A stretch of 64,000 nucleotides of DNA, from NCBI GenBank assembly GCA_039621445.1, contig CP154955.1:6680010-6744009 (forward strand), given 5' to 3'. Below are positions 1 to 11,200 of this stretch, piece after piece (positions within the stretch are counted from its first letter, which is position 1; every line of letters starts with the position of its first letter). The notes beneath the pieces were generated by a model. It saw only the letters and a list, made by a program, of their open reading frames with translations. It had not been told where the DNA came from and made no database searches. Both the position numbers and the translations under genes were made by a program. The stretch is from Euglena gracilis (taxonomy: Eukaryota > Euglenida > Euglenophyceae > Euglenales).

Positions 1-1637
1 GGTATCTGAATGGTCGCGGTCCACTCGCTACAATTACATGGAGTATGTCGCACATTTCCGCAAAGCCAACAGGCAGCACAACCCCAACCACACTCCTGGG
101 TAGGATGGACACCTGTAAATGACTTCATTTCGCTTGGTAATTTCCTTAAATGTTCATTCAGAACTGTTAGCCACTCATGGAAAGAATGCGAGACCCTTGA
201 AAGAAAAGAACAGATTCCCCACAACGTTAGAAGCAGCGGGTTGGGAAGAATGGTGGGGGTCTGGAACGTTCGTGGCAAGCTCAGATGACCCGGCCCTGCA
301 TACGACTGCGGTTGCTGGGCTTCATAGGCTCGCCAGGGGCGGTCTGCGGAGCCTGCTCCAGGTGGAGGTGGAGGAGGCGGTGGGGGCACAGGGAAAGGCA
401 GAGCCGAGGCAGTACCGCGGGCCGTGGCTGGGGGGAACGAATCGACTGCTCGCGAGGAGGCAGTGGCGTTCGAACCCTGCGCCCGTGCCCGGGTGGGTGA
501 GAAAGAGCGCCGAGGGGAGACAGCGGGCCGAGAAGTCCCGCTGGTCTCCCAGTACTCGGGCTCGCGATAAGTCTGCGGGGGGACGGTGCCTCGGGGAGGT
601 ACGCCGGTCTCCCATTGCTCAGGCTCGCGATAAGCCTGCTGAGGGTTGAGCCGAGGACGCTTGGGTCCAGAGCCTGCCCATGCTGGACGGCTCCCACCAC
701 GCCAGAGGCGATGGAGGGGAGCATGGCTGACGGGATCATTCCTCAGAAAACCCCCACTGCGCTTACGATTGGTGACCGAGGCAACGACGCCTTGCCCAAT
801 GGGGATGCTCCCATCGGATGCCTCACCCAGGCGCTTCTGCCATGCCGCAGAGGGAACCCTAACATAAAGCACAGAAACTTCAGCCTCTTCTGGGGGATCA
901 ACAAATGCATCAGTCGCAAAAAATGCTGACACTGCGGCTAAGAGGGAAGGCCACGGAAGCATGAGGGGTGGTGGTAAATGAATCCTCACCGTGAGCTCAT
1001 TCGGAAAAACGCCCATACCAGAACCAGAGGGCTGCGGCGAGGCCGATAAGCCGCTACGCTGAAGGTTGCCCGGCTGATTGGGGGCTAGACCCATCGCAGC
1101 CTGGAGCTCGGCCGCCCAGGGTTGTTCCCCTGGCGGTAGGCATTCCTCCAAAGCGGATGCCACAGGAAACAAAGCCGACACAGATGGCGCGCTCACAGCC
1201 ACCTGTGACAGGACAGTCGCCATAGCTGTGGCGTCGGTGGGCCTTGCCGATAAAAATGATTTTGCCAGAACTGCGGCAGGGCCATTGGAAAGGGCAACTC
1301 CGATACTGAAGGAAAGTGCGGACCAGTCGCCATTGGCGGGCGCACGTTCTTTCAATAGTTTTAGCATTCGTTTCAACAGGGCGGGACGCTCCAAACCAGG
1401 TTCTGCCAAACCTGGAGTCTCAGGTTGGATCCCCGCAAGGACCCGCTCAAAGGACAAGGCTAAAGAAGATGGAAGGGCGGTTGGCCATGGGTGGGAAACA
1501 AGCAAGTCAGCGACCTGCGTGGGGGAACGAGCAAACTCGATATATGAAAGGAATCTAGCAGCCTGCTCGTGGTGGCGCAGATTCCTGTGCAGTAGGGTTA
1601 GCACAGAGGCAGTGCCCCATGCATTCTCAGTAAACAT
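1..1637 (-). CDS. Proline-rich ORF with Cys cluster, open to window edge (gag-like?)
   Basis: Reading the minus strand from the ATG at 1637-1635, I find no stop before the left edge, giving about 545 codons. An in-frame TGA lies shortly upstream of the ATG, and CAG sites just before it could be a splice acceptor, so the true start is unsure. The first 300 residues are Leu/Ala-rich and mildly helical. A proline-rich middle follows with two near-identical YREPE-WET repeats (complement of about 530-640) and a run of prolines near 370. At the left edge is a cysteine cluster of C-x-C-x2-C-x2-C-x6-C-x-C type, possibly zinc-binding. The proline-rich YREPE character resembles the gag-like region at 8.2-12.0 kb, so this may be another retroelement gag, but a host gene is equally possible. 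No known family was recognised. Confidence 0.45.
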   Translation of the reverse strand, partial: MFTENAWGTASVLTLLHRNLRHHEQAARFLSYIEFARSPTQVADLLVSHPWPTALPSSLALSFERVLAGIQPETPGLAEPGLERPALLKRMLKLLKERAPANGDWSALSFSIGVALSNGPAAVLAKSFLSARPTDATAMATVLSQVAVSAPSVSALFPVASALEECLPPGEQPWAAELQAAMGLAPNQPGNLQRSGLSASPQPSGSGMGVFPNELTVRIHLPPPLMLPWPSLLAAVSAFFATDAFVDPPEEAEVSVLYVRVPSAAWQKRLGEASDGSIPIGQGVVASVTNRKRSGGFLRNDPVSHAPLHRLWRGGSRPAWAGSGPKRPRLNPQQAYREPEQWETGVPPRGTVPPQTYREPEYWETSGTSRPAVSPRRSFSPTRARAQGSNATASSRAVDSFPPATARGTASALPFPVPPPPPPPPPGAGSADRPWRAYEAQQPQSYAGPGHLSLPRTFQTPTILPNPLLLTLWGICSFLSRVSHSFHEWLTVLNEHLRKLPSEMKSFTGVHPTQECGWGCAACWLCGNVRHTPCNCSEWTATIQI

Positions 1638-1824
1638 AGCACAAACAGCCAACGTGCTGTGACGACCAAATAATCATGTTCCTTTCAAGCATAGATAACA
1701 TAAGAATAACCAAAAACATAATAAAAATGCTGGGTCGAGAAATTGGATTTCCCAATTTGGCTTTCCGCCCCTCACAACACTCCTCTTCTCATTTTTCTTG
1801 CAACCCGACTGTGTACTGCGTTGT

Positions 1825-2436
1825 TCAGCCTGCAACGGGCGTGGGGTCAGGCTGGGGTTGTGATAACCGATTTAAACCACGCAAAACACAGAAGATTAGA
1901 AAAATAGGGGGGGACAGGGGAAGAAAGAGAGAGAGAATAAATTTGTGTTTACCCAAGACAAAACAAATTAGGAATCGGTGAATACAATGTAAACGGTGCT
2001 TTGTGAATTTTGGGTGATCATTATAAAATAAACGGGAGGGAAGGAACGACTCGATTAATGTCACCGTGTGCGAGGAAGGACAAAAAAAAAAACTCAACCA
2101 ACTGCCCAGGAAACAATTCTCTCTGATGCATGGCCACTGGGAAAATGGCAGGCGTTCTGAGGGGAGGCTGCGCAGGAGTTCATTAAGGCTCAGGAACACA
2201 TCTGGCTGAGCAGGGGGACGTGGTGGAGGCTGATCGGCTGGAGTGGGGCTCGGCATCAACAACTCCGGAGACGGGGCAGAGGTGCTGCCCGGGAACAAGA
2301 GCTCCTCATCCGAGTCCTCCGCATCCCCAATGTCCCCAGGGGAAGGGGCTGGAGGGATCTGTGCCGCATGGCTGGCTCGAAGGCAAGGGGGAAGCTGAGG
2401 TGTGCAACCCTCTCTCAGCCTGGGCATCAACATCAT
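1825..2436 (-). CDS. Hypothetical ORF, possible upstream exon of the ORF at 1-1637
   Basis: This minus-strand ORF has an N-terminal third (2436 to about 2110) that looks coding: acidic and proline-rich (EDSDEE, PPPRPPAQP) followed by a Leu/Ser-rich segment. The remaining two thirds are hydrophobic, unstructured-looking sequence encoded by A/T-rich DNA with a long T tract on the minus strand near 2090, which looks like intron. It could be a first exon spliced to the ORF ending at 1637, but I could not fix the donor. No function is assigned. Confidence 0.25.
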   Translation of the reverse strand: MMLMPRLREGCTPQLPPCLRASHAAQIPPAPSPGDIGDAEDSDEELLFPGSTSAPSPELLMPSPTPADQPPPRPPAQPDVFLSLNELLRSLPSERLPFSQWPCIRENCFLGSWLSFFFCPSSHTVTLIESFLPSRLFYNDHPKFTKHRLHCIHRFLICFVLGKHKFILSLFLPLSPPIFLIFCVLRGLNRLSQPQPDPTPVAG

Positions 2437-2778
2437 GGGGATGGCATCATAGATCTAATGGCTACAACAGCAAGCAGAAAGTTAAGTTCTGACTGGAAGG
2501 GGGAAAAATCACAAAGAAAGGGGGGAAAATGCCAAGAACAACAATTGCCAAAACGCGAAGAAATAATACAGCAGGAAGTACACAAGCAATCAGCAAGCGA
2601 GAGATTGAGCGGCCATAAATTCTTTCCATGTCATCACTTCCTGTTTTCCGTCCTACCATTGGCAAAAACAATGGCTATGTGTCCGGTTGTTTTCCCTTTA
2701 TAGCTCACATGGAGTGAACGGTATTCTAATCAGTAATTAGAAAATGAGGAGGGAAATGGTGGTATGCCACCTCATGGT

Positions 2779-3834
2779 TCAGTCCCGAAGGTGGCGAGTG
2801 TACGCCTGCAGGGAGAGCGGACTCCCGCCGGGCAGCCACTGCTCGGTGAACTCCGCCACCCAGGGCATGCTGAGTCCGATGCGCCGTGCTGTCCACTGAT
2901 ACACAGCCGCCATCAGTACCACAGTGGCCGCCCCGTGCTTCACTCTCTTAGCTCCTGCGAGTGGACTGACCTGGAGGGACATCACGTCAAAGAGAAAGCC
3001 CAGATTGGTTTCCACCTTCTTACGGAACGGTTCAGCTATATCCCTGCGGGCAATGAGCCCAATGATCCAGCACAGGAAATAGCTGCTAATGCCCCCCTCC
3101 CCCCCCCAAAAAAAACCAGGGCCGGTTCGATCTGTGGCCGTTATGAGAAATATACAACACGAGTGGCGTTCCAACAGTTCATATTAAATTAGTCACCTTT
3201 GTGACAATGGCAATCCCATGATTCCAAAGAAACTGACGTCGCTAGTATGTGTCAGAACCTTTGCCGATTTATTTCAGCACGCACCCACAACCAGTCCAAA
3301 TACCATAACCATGGTGTAGAAAAGCCACAGGTTCATTTCCTAGCTTCAAACTTGATCTCGATGGCAACACATATTTAAATATGGAAGAAACACGTGCGGA
3401 TAAGAACGATAGAAAATAACAAAGCAGAGAAGCCAAGCTAAATTCCTGGTCTCAGCGCACGCGAGCAAAACTGCCGAACGCTCAGCATTCTCCAGCACAC
3501 GTTGAGCCTCTTGCACAACGGTTGGCCAGGGAGCCCAGAAATAGGTAGGATAATTCCTTTGTAGCAATGCCACATCCATTTCTGGCAGGCGGCCAAAAGC
3601 AACCGAGGACCATAGGCCGAAGCTGGCCACCACTCCAGCACCCACAGGAACGCCATTGATCTCCACTCTGTCCTTCAGCACAACCGCCAAGAGCGAGTGT
3701 TGATCGCCGTCCTGGTGATCCTCGAGACGGGTAACGGTTGTCGGGTGCTGGAGTGCTGACACCAAATGGAGAAATTCACTTTCTGTTTGACAGGCCAAAA
3801 CACAATACTCTTTTGATTTCGTCAAAACTTTCAT
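2779..3834 (-). CDS. Hypothetical two-exon gene
   Basis: Two minus-strand ORFs can be joined by a clean GT-AG intron. Exon 1 runs from the ATG at 3834 to 3461; a GTGCGC donor starts at 3460; a T-tract lies upstream of an acceptor ending in CAG at 3083; exon 2 runs from 3082 to the stop at 2779. Exon 1 ends two bases into a codon and exon 2 supplies the third in the frame already open there, so the reading frame is kept. The product would be about 225 residues: a mixed alpha/beta-looking first half (motifs VLKDRVEINGVPVGAG and FGLWSS) and a helical second half with one moderately hydrophobic stretch (HGAATVVLMAAVYQW). I do not recognise the family. A TAA lies immediately upstream of the ATG in frame, supporting this start. 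Confidence 0.45.
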
Positions 3835-4219
3835 TTATTCCTTTCCAGTCTGCCTCCTTGTTCAGTGCACTTTCTAATCCGTAATATAACCAGCTTTAAT
3901 ATACATTCTCCACAAAAAATTTTGTGGAAACTATTCAAGCTGCAACAGCTGCCCGGGACAAACCATATTCACCTAAACTACGATCAAATATTAATCCCGC
4001 GGCATATTAATGGCACAGGAGATGAACAAATGCTACATACTATTGACGGTGGTTTCAATTTGAGGAAATAGGGAAATAAACAGGGGAAACTAGTAAAACA
4101 ATTCCAGAGACTATACCCAAAAATTATGGATCGGGAGGAGGGAGCTCAATGATGATTGTAATAACAACCGGCGAGAGACCACAAACAAAAAAAAAAAACG
4201 GAAATAACCCTCAGAGATT

Positions 4220-4543
4220 TCAATACACAGACGACGGGGGCGGGTATAAAACCAAAATACATATATATAAATATATATATAAAACTTTTTCAAAAAAAAA
4301 ACCACTGTCGCTGTCACCAGCATCCGATGTAGCAGTGATCTCACACGGTTGCAGGCTGTTGCGCAGAGCCTCCATACTCATAGCGGAAAGCGGAAAAGTG
4401 AGCTGCACACAGGAAAGTGGAGGAATAGTAGAACGGTGCAACTCAGAGCAGAGCAAAAGGAGAACCACCCGAACACAGGCGGCGTGATGCAGCAGAATTC
4501 CCGACCTCGTCGCTACCTCACTTGTTGCCACTTTCTCTGCCAT
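4220..4543 (-). CDS. Hypothetical ORF, possible first exon
   Basis: This is a 107-codon minus-strand ORF. Its first 80 codons (MAEKVATSEVATRSG onward) have coding-like composition; the end degenerates into Ile/Tyr repeats from A/T-rich DNA around 4250-4290. A GGTGAC donor-like site lies near 4315, so the real exon, if any, would stop there. It could be an upstream exon of the gene at 2779-3834 but no frame-consistent link was proven. Confidence 0.2.
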   Translation of the reverse strand: MAEKVATSEVATRSGILLHHAACVRVVLLLLCSELHRSTIPPLSCVQLTFPLSAMSMEALRNSLQPCEITATSDAGDSDSGFFFEKVLYIYLYICILVLYPPPSSVY

Positions 4544-4837
4544 TTGTTGACTCTAAAAAAATAAAACGAGACAAAAAAAGGCAAGAGCAGTTTAGGTATT
4601 GTATCCCACTGTCTCTCACAAAGATTTGTGTATTATCACCTACGGACGCTCGGCAAACTCAAATCAACAGACAAATTTCGCTTTCTTTCTTACAAAAAAA
4701 AAAAAAAAAAGAGGTTAGGAAGAAAAAAGTGGCCCCTCCACCACGTCCAGGCGTGTTGACCCGTTAGATACCACAGGGAGAAAATGGGGGAGGGTTGTCG
4801 TACTCTTGGCCACCTTTCCTGATAGTCTGCAGGAAAG

Positions 4838-7151
4838 ATGTTCACCACCCCGCTGACGCTGAAGCGGTACGACGTCGGGGTGGCCATCCATACATACATA
4901 CATACATACATACATACATACATACATACATACATACATACATACATACATACATACATACATACATACATACATACATACATACATACATACATACATA
5001 CATACATACGTATGCATATATGTAAATATACAAATACAAATATGACAAATATGCAAATATACATATATATTTATATCGCATGCTCCAGCAGATATTGCCT
5101 GTCATGCCCTGCCGCAGCTCTCCATCAGAGAAACTGCTCCCGCAGCATGCAAGAAACAATTGCCAAATCAAGGACCCTGGTCATCATCCACCCCTCCTGT
5201 GGGAGGTTCGGGCCTCACACAAAGGTTCTTCAAATGGGGGTCGCCCAGCCCCCAGATCCTCATCTACAGCCGCAACTCGGAAAACCACACCACGAAGTAC
5301 CCGAACCATGCCGTGGCTGCGGCGTTCCCTCCTCTTTTGTCTTTCCTTTGCCCCCAAAGTTCGACCCCCCCCCTCCCCACCAGTCAGACGCTGGTCTTTT
5401 TTTTTGCATTTCTTGGGCATCCATTTCCAGGATGGGACGGAATCCCCGAAATCCTGTTGCCGGTGTGGGGGGGGGGTCGACCCCCCCCAACCCCACCCTG
5501 GTGGGTGGGGGATCCGACCTTCCCCCCCACCAGGCCTTCCCATATTTCCGGCAGCGCCGATTTTTAGGTCTATTTTTTTCCTTCGGCGCCACAGGAATTT
5601 TCCTTGCACGGGTATTGTGGTGGGAGGGTTGGGGGGTCAACCCCCCCCCCCAGGGCCCTCCCGTATAGCCCTGCCCACGCCCCCACATCAGGGGTGCTTG
5701 CTGACAGGCCAGGTCAGAGCACCGTTGAAACGCGGCAGATGCACAAAGAATCTGGGGAAGTTATTAGTTTGTTGTATGATCGTTGCACAGAGATTTTTGC
5801 AGCGTTTGGTGTTCTCTTTTTTTTTTGCCTTTGACCCCTCCACGGGACCCCAGAGGAGCCACAGTGTGAGGCAGACATTATCGAGGGCCTGCCGCGGGCC
5901 ATCCGGCAGGGTGTCACCAGCTTCATCATGGACGAGGGCTTGGCATCGACTTGCTTAGAGCAGGGTCAGAATCAGGCTTTTTTTTTCCTGAGGGGGTCCT
6001 CCTCGGTTTGGGCGGTTGGAATCTATTTGCCCAGTTTGTCCTGGCCGGCAGACCTCCAGTTCCCAGCTGCTGGTCTTTTTTTTTCTGTAGAAAAACGAGT
6101 TTATCCAAAAATAATAATTAGTTTGCAGGGGGGGGTGATTGATGGTTTGGTTTCTTTGATGGTTAGTTTTTTTGAAAAATTCCACAAGACACTCATCTTC
6201 TCGCCTCTGTGTTTTTTTGGGGGGGTGATGGTGCAAATGATTGTCCACAATATCCACCGCGTTGCATGAAAAGTGTTGTTTCTGATCACCTTTTTTCTGG
6301 GTCCTCTCCAGCGGAATAGTGCACATCCCGGGAGGAACCAAAGGAACCAAACCTGCAACTTGCATTTTTTGCACCTTTGTTGTATTTTTGCGGGGTTTTT
6401 TGCATCGCATATTTTGAGGATATTTTGAGGTTCCTGTTGCAAAACTGTAGTTCGATTTTTCCTGTTGGATGAAAAGTGTGTAAGCAGCCTGCGGACGCTC
6501 ACACAGTGGAGGCCCTGGGGATGCCCAGCCCATAGTGCCAGGCTAGCATTTCGCATGAATTGTGCCAGTAAACCCATACAACCCGAAAGCAGGGGTCTTC
6601 ACCATCATAACAGTGTATTGTTTCTTTTTTTTAAAAAAAAGTTCGATAACAGAGTGTTAAACAGTTATACAGCTCGGGTTGCCTACAGTGGCTGCACTGC
6701 TGTGCTTGGGGACTGCATGGCGTCAATAATGCGACAGAGCACGTCTCAAGTGGCCGCGGATCCTTCCAAGGTGGGGGGCCGATGCAGGGTTCACTGAGGG
6801 TTTCCCTTTCGGCCCAGCCCTGTCGGGGACAGTGAGGTGGTTGCCTTCGACGTGGAGGAGGGGAAGGTGAAGCCGTTCCAGGTGTTGCCGTCAGGCTGCA
6901 GCCATACTGCTCTCCCCTGGTCAGCAGCCCTTCATCAAAGCGCGGAAACGATGCGGAAAAAATGCGGAAAAATTGCGGCCCTGAAATAAATAAAAAAAAT
7001 CCCTGAGAATCACTGGACAATCCAGTGAGGGAGAGGAAAGTGTTTGAACATTCGCTTCTCTTTTGCCAGAAATGTCGACAACTCGAAACCGGACGGATTC
7101 AAGCCCCTTTCGGAATTCTACCGCATGAACCTGAAAAGGAAGGCAAAATGA
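4838..7151 (+). CDS. Candidate spliced gene (exon pieces only), function unknown
   Basis: Several plus-strand pieces look like exons separated by poly-T, poly-C and microsatellite introns. They are: 4838-4888 (after a CTGCAG acceptor, reading MFTTPLTLKRYDVGVAI); about 5250-5320 (ILIYSRNSENHTTKYPNHAV); about 5841-5945 (acidic, ending near FIMDEGLAS); about 6312-6360 after TCCTCTCCAG (reading IVHIPGGTKGTKPAT); 6818-6881 after TTTCGGCCCAG (reading GDSEVVAFDVEEGKVKPFQ); and a final exon from about 7070 after CTTCTCTTTTGCCAG to the TGA at 7149-7151 (ending in a basic FYRMNLKRKAK tail). Donors are ambiguous and the phases of the last two exons do not match with the most obvious donor, so an exon may be missing. 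The orientation and the last exon are the best supported parts. No family is recognised. Confidence 0.3.
4888..5009. repeat. (TACA)n tetranucleotide microsatellite
   Basis: About 30 uninterrupted TACA units. They follow a candidate exon end and decay at the right into GTATGCATATATG. The long Tyr-Ile-His-Thr and Met-Tyr-Val-Cys reading frames here are artefacts of the repeat. Confidence 0.97.
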
Positions 7152-8213
7152 GTTTCGGCAATTTTTTTTGAAGAATTAACTTCTTTTTTGTCGCGTTTTT
7201 TTCGAGGGTCCATGTTAACCCCCGAAGTCCTGGCCCGAGGGGGGGGTATTATTTGGGGGGGGGGTAACAGCACCCCAAAATTCTCGAAATTTTTGGAAGT
7301 CCCGTAGGAGCCAAAATAGCGCCAAAAACCCCCTTTGGGTCATTTTTTTGTAATTTCTTATGAAATTTACCACTTTTTGGAGGTCAGATGATCCAGAAAA
7401 ATCGATTTTTTTTCGTAATTTGTTGTCAGAGATTGTGATTTTTACCTACCTTTCAGGTCAAAATCCGAGCCTTCGGCCCAAAAACCGGGGGGGGGGTATT
7501 CAGGGGGTGGAAAAATTGCACCGTGCAATTTTTGCAATTTTGTGCAATTTTCGATTTTCCCGAAATGTGCAATTTTTTGCAATTTTGTGCAATTAATTGC
7601 CCGCATACATGTGTGTATGTGTGCACACACACACATGGCCCAGGACATTTTGTTTTTGGATAATGTCAGTTTTTGATGCAATTGAGAACTTACCGGGATT
7701 TTTTTGCTGGAGGTCTTGCAAAAACTGGCTCCTACACTGGACATTTACCCCCACCCCCCCCCACCCCCCACCCCCCCCTCCACACTTGACCAGTGTTGGA
7801 GCCAGTTTTTGCAATATATGGGTAGCAGGGGTAGTTTTTGTTGGGAAACTGATGTGCGTAGTGAAAATTTCCGTTCAAAGGCTGTTTATTGTTGGTTTAC
7901 GTCAGTTTTCAAACCCAATCGGCCAATTGGCAAAGGACCAATAGGCGTTCTACAAACAGGTTCGTATTTGCCTTGGTAATTTCTTGGTAAGTATGAATTG
8001 TTGTGTCTTCCGCTGGATGATGAACAAATTCAGGATGAATGGCGTAACCCCCCCCCCCCTAATTGAAGCACGGGACCGCCGCCCCCAGCGGCAGGGGGTG
8101 CGCTTCTATTTGGACCCCACCTGCACGATTTTTGTTGATTTCCTTTAGAAATCCCATCAAAATGGGGGTGCGCTTGTAGCGGATCGCCGCCTTCGGCGGC
8201 GGGGGGTGCGCTT
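7152..8213. other. Non-coding stretch with simple repeats
   Basis: No convincing gene is seen. The stretch holds homopolymer G and C runs (7242-7266, 7745-7780, 8049-8060), a duplicated GTGCAATTTTTTGCAATTTTGTG block (about 7523-7551 and 7566-7595), a (CA)n patch at 7622-7637, an inverted repeat (listed separately), and two copies of a roughly 45-bp block reading GGGGGTGCGCTT(C/T)TATTTGGACC (about 8072-8120 and 8181-8226). Confidence 0.6.
7716..7814. repeat. Inverted repeat, 25-bp arms, 49-bp C-rich loop
   Basis: The left arm 7716-7740 (TTGCAAAAACTGGCTCC...) is the reverse complement of 7790-7814 with one mismatch. The loop is mostly C. The ends carry no obvious target duplication, so this is either a small fold-back element or a chance hairpin retained in an intron-like region. 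Confidence 0.85.
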
Positions 8214-11200
8214 TTATTTGGACCCTGCGCTTGTAGCGGATGCAGGGGTTGCAGCCACATAGCTGGCCATGGGTATCGTAGGCCTATGGCCTGCTCCAGA
8301 GCCATATCCAACCAGGAGGCGGTGGCTCATCATCCCGCCGTCTCTCAGCGGGCTTGCAGCCTCGGCTTGTTTAGCCTTAGGCTTTTTGGGCTTGCCATAT
8401 CGTCGTTCTTCTCTAGGGTCTGCCGGAGGCAGTGGTCTTTCCGCCGTTGGCGGTGCCGGGGCTGCCGGTTTGGCAGGAGGTGGTTGCATTTCCGCCGTTG
8501 GCGGTGCTGGTGCAGCTGGTTTAGCTGCTGGGACATCCAACTCCATTGGAGTTGTAGCCGTAGCCTGTACGGCTGTTGAGCTGCTATCTGCAGCAGTAAC
8601 CCTTTGGGTTTCGGGAGGGGATGCGGCAGGTGAGCCGCGAGGGGCCAGCACTGCTGATACTGCGGACATCGCCGCGGTCAGACCCTGTAACACACCACCT
8701 AAAACACCTGTCGGTATTGTTGGTGATGTGACAGGTTCTGTCGGGGTTGGTGCCATTGGCACTGCAGGTAAGGAAAGGGGAGGTACCGGAGGTACCGCTG
8801 GACGTTCGGCCTCAGATGTAGGAGATTCAGTCTCTGAGCTGACATCACCTTCAGGAGGGAGAGGGGTTCAGGAGGCCCTCGGGTCAAATCTATGCTGAGG
8901 TTCGTCAGCACAGATGTCCTCCAGGCCTTCCATGCGGTGTCCACCCCTTTCTGCCTCACTCTCTTCACTGCCCTCCACCGTTTCTGGTGAAGCGGCAGGT
9001 GATGCCGTCCGTTCCGCTATAGGGGTAGGCACAGTGCCTGTTTGCGCAGTCGCGCTGGTGGGTGCCGCTGTAGCGGGGGGGAGAAGAAGTGGCGACAGAG
9101 GATTGGCTCTCCTGATGACCCATAGGGACAAAAGGTTCTGCTGTAGCCGATAGGCTTGAACCTAGGTAACGCCGACCACGCCCGAATATGGGTGGTGGTG
9201 CGTCACCGGGGATTCCCTGGGGAGCTGGCGTTGCCGATTGCGGCTGAGATGTGACTGATGTTGCCGGTTGCGGCTGGGTTGAGGATTCTGACGGCGGGAC
9301 TTCAACAGCCGTTTGCGGCTTTGGCGTTGTGTCTTTGGCACATGTCTTTTCCGTAATCGGAAAATGTCCCGTGGTTTCCGTTCATCTTCAACCATCCTGT
9401 GGTTGAAGCGCAGGAGGGGTAGGGCCATGCCCAATTCATTGACTCTGCCGCCTTGGAAGAACGGCAGGAACAACGTTCTATCGAGCGTATCGCCGAATCG
9501 GCGTTTGACATAATCGTCAATGCTTTCCTTCTCGAACCGTGGCCTGAAAGGGACATAGTCCGGGGGAATTTCCCTATCGGGATTGAGATAATAATATATC
9601 TCGATGATCTGGCAGGTCCAAGCCCTGAACCAGAACTGCTGCAAAATACAGCAGGAGCTGACGATGGTTGTGACGCCCATTCGAGCATTGGTGAACATCC
9701 TTTGGATTTCTGCAAAGGTGCAGGAGCATGATGCGCTTTGGCGCTGCCTGCGGGACATTGGCCTGTTGGCCTTCCTCGTCCTGGCCTTCGGCCTGTCGTT
9801 GAGTACTGCGTACTCCGAATCCCCAGAAGTCCACTGCAAACTTCTCGTAGCAGTGAGAACATCGGACGATATACGTCTGGGGGAAGCGGAGGTCAATATC
9901 GACCACTTCGAAGTGATAGGCATATTGCCAGTGGTAAAAGACTTGCAGGTTGCTGCAGAACATGTTCTCCGCCAATCTGGCGATATTTTCAGGTAGTGGG
10001 TAAAATTCCCACTCCAGGCCTTTTGGGCCTACACTGCGAATGCAGTCGAATAACTGTCGCAGCAAGTATTTACCTGTATTGTATCGGTCTTCCCGACCAC
10101 AATCCAGGTAAGGATAACCACAAGAGTTCAGGACACCTACCAAAATTTTGTGTGGGGTATCCCGCCCAAAACCAAACGTGCCAGAATCCCGGCAGATTGT
10201 CCAGTATCAGACGAAGGATTACATTGCCCTCATAGGCATACAAAGTTCCATCACGGTGGAACTCACAGTTATGCTCCGTATAGAGCTGTCTAGTCACTGT
10301 CACGACGGGGGAGGCGACCAGGATCGGAAGACTAAGTTCATTTTGGAACTTTCTCATGGCCTCGAATGCGAGATCATGAATGCTTTGGATGTGCTCGAAT
10401 AGAGATTCCATGTCGTCTTCACAGACGTTCCGGTATTGGCCTTTTTGGCCTTTGCGTTGGCCTTTTTGGCCTGCAGTAGGTGCTAGTTTGGGACTACTTT
10501 TGGCTTTACCCTTGCCCGATCGGGCTTCCCATCGGACTATCTCTTCTCTAGCTTGTTTCCAAGCATGAGGACTGACATGGGCTGCAAAACGGGGGCCCAA
10601 AAAGGCAGGATTCATATCGCTTGTTCGCCCAAGCAATTCCTGTGGAATATAAGCCATTTTGGCTGCTGGGTATGCTGCAGGTTGATCCTGCATGTCCGCC
10701 AATAGCGGTGGATTGTTGATAGCGAGGGGTTCGCCTCTCGGCGGATCGATGTAGGGGGGGTTGCGTACACGTTCGAGGGTGTCATCAAAACATTTCTGTA
10801 CGCGTGTACGCTCCAAAGCTTCATGCTCGATTTCTGCCCCATGGGCTCTATGGGCCAGTTCGGCCTGTTCGAGCTTTTGCTGAGTGGGTTCAGGAACAGG
10901 CAGTACCTCACCCCCCAGACCGGTGCCAGCAAAAGCAGCAGCACCGGCAGCTCCAGCAGCGCCAACCACGCCACAGCCTGTACCAGCGCCAACGGCGCCT
11001 CAGCCTGTAGCAGCGCCAATGGAGCCACCACCCCAGGAGACACCATTACCTCCAGGCCAACAGGCCACAACCTGCGCCATTGGCGCTGGCTTAGCCGGCA
11101 CTGCAAACGGTACGGGCACGGGAGAGGGTGCGGCCTGTTGGCCACCCGATGCCTGACGTTGCTCTGCAGGGGTTGCCTGTCTGGCTGGAGCTGGGGCTGG

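Noticed and set aside
4690-5171. Tyr-Val-Cys-Met and Thr-Tyr-Ile-His repeat proteins
   Set aside because: Translations of the (TACA)n microsatellite.
5080-5958. A 292-codon plus-strand ORF as a single gene
   Set aside because: Crosses long C, G and T runs that look intronic; only short parts look coding, in other frames.
7716-7814. Inverted repeat as a DNA transposon with TIRs
   Set aside because: Only 99 bp long, no target duplication and no transposase.
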